From Bacteroidales bacterium (GTDB taxonomy: Bacteria > Bacteroidota > Bacteroidia > Bacteroidales > Muribaculaceae), in NCBI GenBank assembly GCA_900770215.1, contig CAAGJW010000111.1, forward strand, positions 1 to 20,115: a DNA stretch of 20,115 nucleotides, in the 5' to 3' direction. The translations under genes were made by a program, and so were the position numbers. The notes below the pieces were generated by a model. The model made no database searches and was not told where the DNA came from. It was given only the letters and a program-made list of their open reading frames with translations. Below, piece by piece: positions 16,487 to 20,115 of this stretch (the first letter of the stretch is position 1; every line of letters begins with the position of its first letter).

Positions 16487-17410
16487 TTAGAACAACCTGA
16501 GTTCCTTGTCGATGTAGCTCTCTTGATGCAGGGGAACAATCTTATCTGTGGGCAGGAGATGACCTATCATCAGGGGAGAATAAGGGTCGTAATGGCTGTA
16601 ATTCTCTCTTGCCTTCTCATGGTCGTAGTTGGCATAGCAATACCGGCAACCGTTGATACAGGTGTTGTAGTCGCCGAGTCCACGGCTCTCCATGCACTGG
16701 CACCCAGGGCGGTTGCCTTTCTCGGCAACCTTCTTGAAGCGAAGGCCGAGTGAATGCTCATAGATGGCACGGGTCATGCATCCGCTGTTGTGGATGCCGT
16801 ATTGTTCGTAGCTTTCCATTGTGCCACAGGTCTGAATATATAGATGGTGCTTGGCAGCGATCTCACCCAATCCCTTAGCAATCTGGTGTTTTTGTTGTTC
16901 CGAAATCGGTAGCAGCTCTGGCATGTGAAGCTTTTTATACCACACCACAAAACTGAAAAGACAGCGGTCAACGCATGGTGCAATCAGCTCGGCCATAGCA
17001 TCGAAAGTCTCGAAATGCCGCTGTATAGTGTATTTACCTGTGAGCAACACAGGGTCATAGCGCCAAATGATTTTCTCCTTTCCAACCAGTGCCGACAGTG
17101 CTTTAAGCGTCATGATGCTCTCGCCTATGCTGGGCACATTGGGCTCGATGTCCTTTCCATAGGCAGTGATGGTGTAATGGAAGTGGCAGTTGAAGCGGCC
17201 AGTGATCACATGCAGCCGCGGCAATATCGGGCGGTAATTCTTGCTGCAAAATTCCACCACATCGATGCTGTCGGGGGTAAGTTCTACCCTGTTTACCACA
17301 TCATGATTGAATGGATTTCGGCTAAGGGCATAGCCTTCTCTGAAGCGATTGAGCAGCCACTGCGAGAAATAGTTCACCGTATCAGTTCTTCCACCTGTGT
17401 TGAGTATCAT
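16487..17410 (-). CDS. DUF1848 family protein with C-terminal cysteine cluster
   Basis: A 307-residue protein of unknown function. The N-terminus MILNTGGRTDTVNYFSQWLL and internal FHYTITAYGKDIEP, WRYDPVLLT and DRCLFSFV are typical of DUF1848. The C-terminal part has five cysteines, C237, C239, C251, C255 and C258, in the pattern CxC...CxxxCxxC within NTCINGCRYCYANYD. They look like metal or iron-sulfur ligands, reminiscent of but not identical to the radical-SAM CxxxCxxC motif. The ATG at 17410 matches the family start; a TTG at 17437 would add nine residues. It lies 34 bases after the HAD gene on the same strand, as the last gene of the cluster. Activity is unknown. Confidence 0.88.
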   Translation of the reverse strand: MILNTGGRTDTVNYFSQWLLNRFREGYALSRNPFNHDVVNRVELTPDSIDVVEFCSKNYRPILPRLHVITGRFNCHFHYTITAYGKDIEPNVPSIGESIMTLKALSALVGKEKIIWRYDPVLLTGKYTIQRHFETFDAMAELIAPCVDRCLFSFVVWYKKLHMPELLPISEQQKHQIAKGLGEIAAKHHLYIQTCGTMESYEQYGIHNSGCMTRAIYEHSLGLRFKKVAEKGNRPGCQCMESRGLGDYNTCINGCRYCYANYDHEKARENYSHYDPYSPLMIGHLLPTDKIVPLHQESYIDKELRLF

Positions 17411-17444
17411 AGCCAGCCGGGATAAAATTGCGTGCAAGTGCTGC

Positions 17445-18170
17445 TCATAATATCGTCTCTATCTCTTTCAGCTTGTCGACAATGTAGTTGGGTCGCCTGC
17501 CCAAGGTCTTGGGGTCGACATTCCATCGGTTGAAGAAGATGGCGTCGAGCCCCGCATTGAGGGCTCCGGCGATATCGGTATCGTAGTGGTCGCCAATCAT
17601 GATGGTGGTCTCACGTCGGGCACCGGTTTGGGCAAGAGCATAGTCGAAGAACTCCTTGCGGGGTTTGTTGGCCCCGGCATCTTCACTGAGAATGATGGTT
17701 GAGAAATACGCCTGCAACCCTGCCGACCTCAATTTGCGCGACTGCACTTCATGGAATCCGTTGCTGCAAATGTGTAGACGGTAACCTTTGCCCTTGAGAT
17801 ACTCCAATAGTACTTTTGCCCCCGGCACAGTACCTGGTTCTCGTGATATGAGGTTGCCATAGCGGTCGCTAGCGGCAACGCACCATTCGGGCGTAATCCA
17901 CGATGTGTCGCCGCCGCATTTTTTCACCATTTCTACTACAGGCCTGCGAAATCGCTCCACAATAAGGGCATCACGGTCGATATCTCCGTGGGCATATTTG
18001 GCCCACACGTCGACGTTTGTGGCGAAATATGCATCTCTAAAGGCCTCGTAGGAGGGCATGATTTTCTCCCAACACCGTTCGTCAAAGAGCTTTTTCAGTG
18101 CGATCATGCTGTTGGCGTGCGTGTCGTACAGCGTGTCGTCAAGGTCAATAAACAAGTCTCTATAGTGCAT
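17445..18170 (-). CDS. HAD-family hydrolase, YjjG-type (probable pyrimidine 5'-nucleotidase)
   Basis: A 241-residue cytoplasmic phosphatase of the haloacid dehalogenase superfamily. Motif I is FIDLDDTLYD with nucleophile D9 and acid/base D11. Motif II is the CSNG segment at 135-138. The motif III lysine is K169 in GANKPRKEFF. Motif IV is MIGDHYDTDI (acidic residues in 193-199). A helical cap of about 70-100 residues follows motif I. The layout fits the YjjG/YfnB nucleotidase subfamily, which dephosphorylates (often non-canonical) nucleoside monophosphates; the exact substrate is inferred. It starts 16 bases after the fusion gene's stop, so the two are very likely co-transcribed. Confidence 0.87.
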   Translation of the reverse strand: MHYRDLFIDLDDTLYDTHANSMIALKKLFDERCWEKIMPSYEAFRDAYFATNVDVWAKYAHGDIDRDALIVERFRRPVVEMVKKCGGDTSWITPEWCVAASDRYGNLISREPGTVPGAKVLLEYLKGKGYRLHICSNGFHEVQSRKLRSAGLQAYFSTIILSEDAGANKPRKEFFDYALAQTGARRETTIMIGDHYDTDIAGALNAGLDAIFFNRWNVDPKTLGRRPNYIVDKLKEIETIL

Positions 18171-18186
18171 TGGACAAAGTCATTTT

Positions 18187-19317
18187 TTAAAAAGCTGTGA
18201 GCACATCCCAAAAACTCTGGGGAAGATGAATATTGACGACGTCGATTGCACCTATAAACAAGGGGGCAATTTCGTTGGGCGAAAATCCGGCGATACCACA
18301 GCCTATTGGGGTGACAAGAAAAACTTGGTCGGGATGGGCCTGGGCATAGTCGATGAACTTGTCGACATAAGGGCGAATGGTGTCTACACCGCCCTGCATG
18401 GTGGGGATGGCATAGCTCTGTCCCTGAGGGCCGTCACCATTGCCAAGCACGGCGCCGAAGCGCTTGAGCGCCACGCGAGCGGCTCCGCCTCCATGCATCC
18501 CCGCAAGGTTGCTGCCGAAAACAAATATCTCGCCAGGTTGCAATGCCGTGACGCAGTTGGGTGTAATACGGTTGGAATAATCTCTTTGCATAGTAGTTGA
18601 TTGTTTTTGTGTTGCAAATGCCAGGTGGAATGGCGAAGCTGGGGCCGGCATCGTTGTCTCGTAGGAAACAGCTGGGAAAGCTCCTCCACCCGTGGGTGCA
18701 ACATAATAACGCTTGAAATATGGGATGACCAGATCATTCATCAGTTTATGATACCTCTGTGTCACTGCCGAAGGACTGATGCCAAGCTGTGCAGCAACTT
18801 CTCTTTCCTTGTATCCCTCAACAAGCAACTTCTTGAGGATGAAGGAAGATCGCTGGTCACCTTCCAGCACAGAGCTGCAGATTTCTGAGACTGTGTAACG
18901 AATGTCCTCAGAAAAGTCGTTGTCGGGAATGTCAAATTTCAGGTTGGACTTTTCCATCCGTTCCTCAAGGCTCTGCACGCAATGATGCTTGTTGTAGTCT
19001 TTAAGACGGTCACGCACCACAAAACAGAAGCCACCGATCATCAAGTCTTTCAACTTATAGGTGGATAGTCTTTTCTCCAACTGATTGAAATTGTGCAAGT
19101 CGAGCGTGAGATAATACTCATGGGCAATGCTGTAAAAGTCCATGCCAGGCTTCCACAACAAATCATATCGCTTGCAGCAGGCATAGTAGGCGATGTGGCA
19201 AATGCCATAAAAGTAGTCGCGGGTCACCACAGGGTCACGGTTGCGCAGTCCTGCTATAACGTCGGCATCGGTGAGTGCATCACGGGGTATCGGTTTTTTA
19301 TCTTCTTGTGTCATCAT
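18187..19317 (-). CDS. Fusion protein: sigma-70-like/HTH N-terminus plus A1S_2505-like (macro-like) C-terminal domain
   Basis: One uninterrupted frame of 376 residues from ATG 19317; the ATG at 19314 and a TTG at 19320 are alternatives. Residues about 15-115 resemble sigma region 2 (LTDADVIAGLRNRDPVVTRD, then a helical aromatic-rich segment). Residues about 168-192 are a region-4-like helix-turn-helix (YKEREVAAQLGISPSAVTQRY). A Pro/Gly/Ala/Thr-rich linker (about 206-243) leads to a domain (about 244-376) that in other bacteria, as I recall, is a separate protein of about 130 residues called A1S_2505 family. It has EIFVFGSNLAGMHGGGAA, GQSYAIPTMQGG and VTPIGCGIAGF. The Gly-rich loops look macro-domain-like, but nucleotide or ADP-ribose binding is inference. 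The gene heads a three-gene cluster and diverges from the vWA gene. An internal in-frame ATG at 18591 could also start the C-terminal domain alone. Confidence 0.8.
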   Translation of the reverse strand: MMTQEDKKPIPRDALTDADVIAGLRNRDPVVTRDYFYGICHIAYYACCKRYDLLWKPGMDFYSIAHEYYLTLDLHNFNQLEKRLSTYKLKDLMIGGFCFVVRDRLKDYNKHHCVQSLEERMEKSNLKFDIPDNDFSEDIRYTVSEICSSVLEGDQRSSFILKKLLVEGYKEREVAAQLGISPSAVTQRYHKLMNDLVIPYFKRYYVAPTGGGAFPAVSYETTMPAPASPFHLAFATQKQSTTMQRDYSNRITPNCVTALQPGEIFVFGSNLAGMHGGGAARVALKRFGAVLGNGDGPQGQSYAIPTMQGGVDTIRPYVDKFIDYAQAHPDQVFLVTPIGCGIAGFSPNEIAPLFIGAIDVVNIHLPQSFWDVLTAF

Positions 19318-19425
19318 CAAACAAAAATAATAAAAAATAATGACGACAGCTTAATTATTGCCCGACTTTATTCTTTAAATATATAAAAGGCGCCTGAATT
19401 ATTTAGTTTAACAAAAATAAAAAAG

Positions 19426-20040
19426 ATGATTATGAAACGTGTATTCAATCTTATCATAGTAGACGAGAGCGGCAGCATGAGTGTCATCGCCAAGCAGGCT
19501 CTCATGGGACTGAACGAAACACTGGAAACAGTGAGGAAGATGCAAAACTTGTACAAGAATATGGAGCAACACGTCACGCTCATTACGTTCAACAGCTGCC
19601 ATGAGCGCTATGTGCTTGACAATGTGCCAGCATCGCACACTCACAAGCTCTCGAGCAAGGAGTATTGGCCCAACGGAGCAACTCCCCTCTACGACGCTAT
19701 CGGACAGGGCATAAACAAACTCTATGCTCAGGCCACTGCCGACGACAATGTGCTGGTCACCATCATCACCGACGGCGAGGAGAACTGCTCGCAGGAGTAT
19801 AACCTCATGATGATCAAGACGCTCATCGAGAAATTGAAGAAACAAAACTGGACCTTCACGCTCATTGGCACCGACAATCTCGATGTAGAAGGCATGGCAG
19901 GCAGCATGGCCATCGACAATCACCTGGAGTTTAAGCAAGACATAGCCGGAACACAACGAATGTTCGCCTCTGAGTGCAACTCACGCAGAAGCTATAACGT
20001 AACCATCCGAAATGAGCCGTCTTTTTGGAGTATTTTTTGA
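19426..20040 (+). pseudogene. Stand-alone von Willebrand factor A domain protein, 3' end replaced by an IS66-like insertion
   Basis: The frame is 204 codons. Residues 1-191 are native: a nearly complete single vWA domain with a full MIDAS metal site, DESGS at 13-17, T86 in NGATPLYD and D116 in ITDGEEN. There is no signal peptide, so it is cytoplasmic and TerY-like in style. The IS tip begins at 19999, exactly at codon 192. The last 13 residues (VTIRNEPSFWSIF) and the stop are therefore encoded by the insertion sequence, and the original tail is lost or lies beyond the element. Since the vWA core is intact, the product could still fold. Homologs start at the second methionine (19432, MKRVFNLIIVDESGSM), which may be the real start. 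It is divergent from the sigma-like fusion gene across about 110 bases. The partner is unknown; vWA domains usually bind another protein through a metal ion. Confidence 0.82.
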
Positions 20041-20115
20041 TTGCGAGCTTTGCAGTCAAAAAAGCTATGTTTAATTTGAACGAGAACAACCGGTTTGTGA
20101 TGGCGCAGCATCCCA
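19999..20115 (+). mobile_element. IS66-family-like insertion sequence, inner end (right copy, partial)
   Basis: This is identical over 117 bases to the reverse complement of 2-118. The tip starts GTAACCATCC at 19999, inside the vWA reading frame, and the element continues to the right out of the window. The 8-base target duplication expected for IS66 would have its first copy at about 19991-19998 (GCTATAAC); the second copy is outside the window. The left tip has a different flank, TATGGAGG at 119-126, as expected for two independent insertions. Confidence 0.68.
20067..20115 (+). CDS. IS66-family TnpB-like protein, N-terminal fragment (right copy)
   Basis: Sixteen codons, MFNLNENNRFVMAQHP, plus one base, are cut by the end of the window. 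It is identical to the left copy and gives the same support for a TnpB accessory protein. The start lies 26 bases after the TGA that now ends the disrupted vWA frame. Confidence 0.55.
   Translation, partial: MFNLNENNRFVMAQHP

Noticed and set aside
1..20115. A linear plasmid or phage with terminal inverted repeats
   Set aside because: The genes are chromosomal housekeeping functions without replication or phage genes, and the repeats encode a transposase accessory N-terminus reading outward, so IS copies at the contig ends explain them better.

Overview
The window looks like a piece of a Bacteroidota chromosome, order Bacteroidales, probably from a gut species; the family is uncertain, and Muribaculaceae or Prevotellaceae would both fit. 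Four things support this. There is a mutA-mutB pair for the succinate-propionate route. The fructose-1,6-bisphosphatase is class III. Bacteroidales-type families are present (multi-repeat DUF349 protein, GxDLY/SGNH esterase, AlbA_2 regulator, DUF1848). Finally, TAnnTTTG -7 boxes of the Bacteroidota primary sigma factor lie in front of several genes, while Shine-Dalgarno sequences are not evident. Codon use is fairly homogeneous and most genes are housekeeping. I see no tRNA, rRNA or CRISPR array.

Both ends are capped by the same 117-bp sequence in inverted orientation (2-118 and 19999-20115). It begins GTAA and encodes the first 16-17 residues of a TnpB-like protein reading out of the window, so it looks like the tip of an IS66-family insertion sequence. 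The contig therefore runs from one IS copy to another. The right copy has landed inside a von Willebrand factor A gene and replaced its C-terminus.

Layout from left to right. 239-4216 (minus): mutA then mutB, closed by a terminator beside the left IS. 4504-5601 (plus): an exported protein of unknown function. 5795-7813 (plus): class III fbp, ending at a strong bidirectional terminator. 7944-9842 (minus): a secreted GxDLY/SGNH esterase followed by an AlbA_2/winged-helix protein. 9999-10688 (minus): a glycine-zipper OmpA-family lipoprotein. 11110-13074 (plus): a five-repeat DUF349 protein with its own terminator. 13175-16429 (plus): an undecaprenyl-phosphate sugar-1-phosphate transferase and recQ. 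16487-19317 (minus): a tight three-gene cluster, in transcription order a sigma-like/A1S_2505-like fusion protein, a YjjG-type HAD nucleotidase and a DUF1848 protein. 19426-20040 (plus): the IS-truncated vWA gene, divergent from that cluster.

The least ordinary part is 16.5-20.1 kb. There a sigma-factor-like helix-turn-helix protein is fused in one frame to a small macro-like/A1S_2505-type domain. It heads a short operon and faces a stand-alone vWA gene. This is the best candidate here for an undescribed regulatory or stress module, although its function is inference only.
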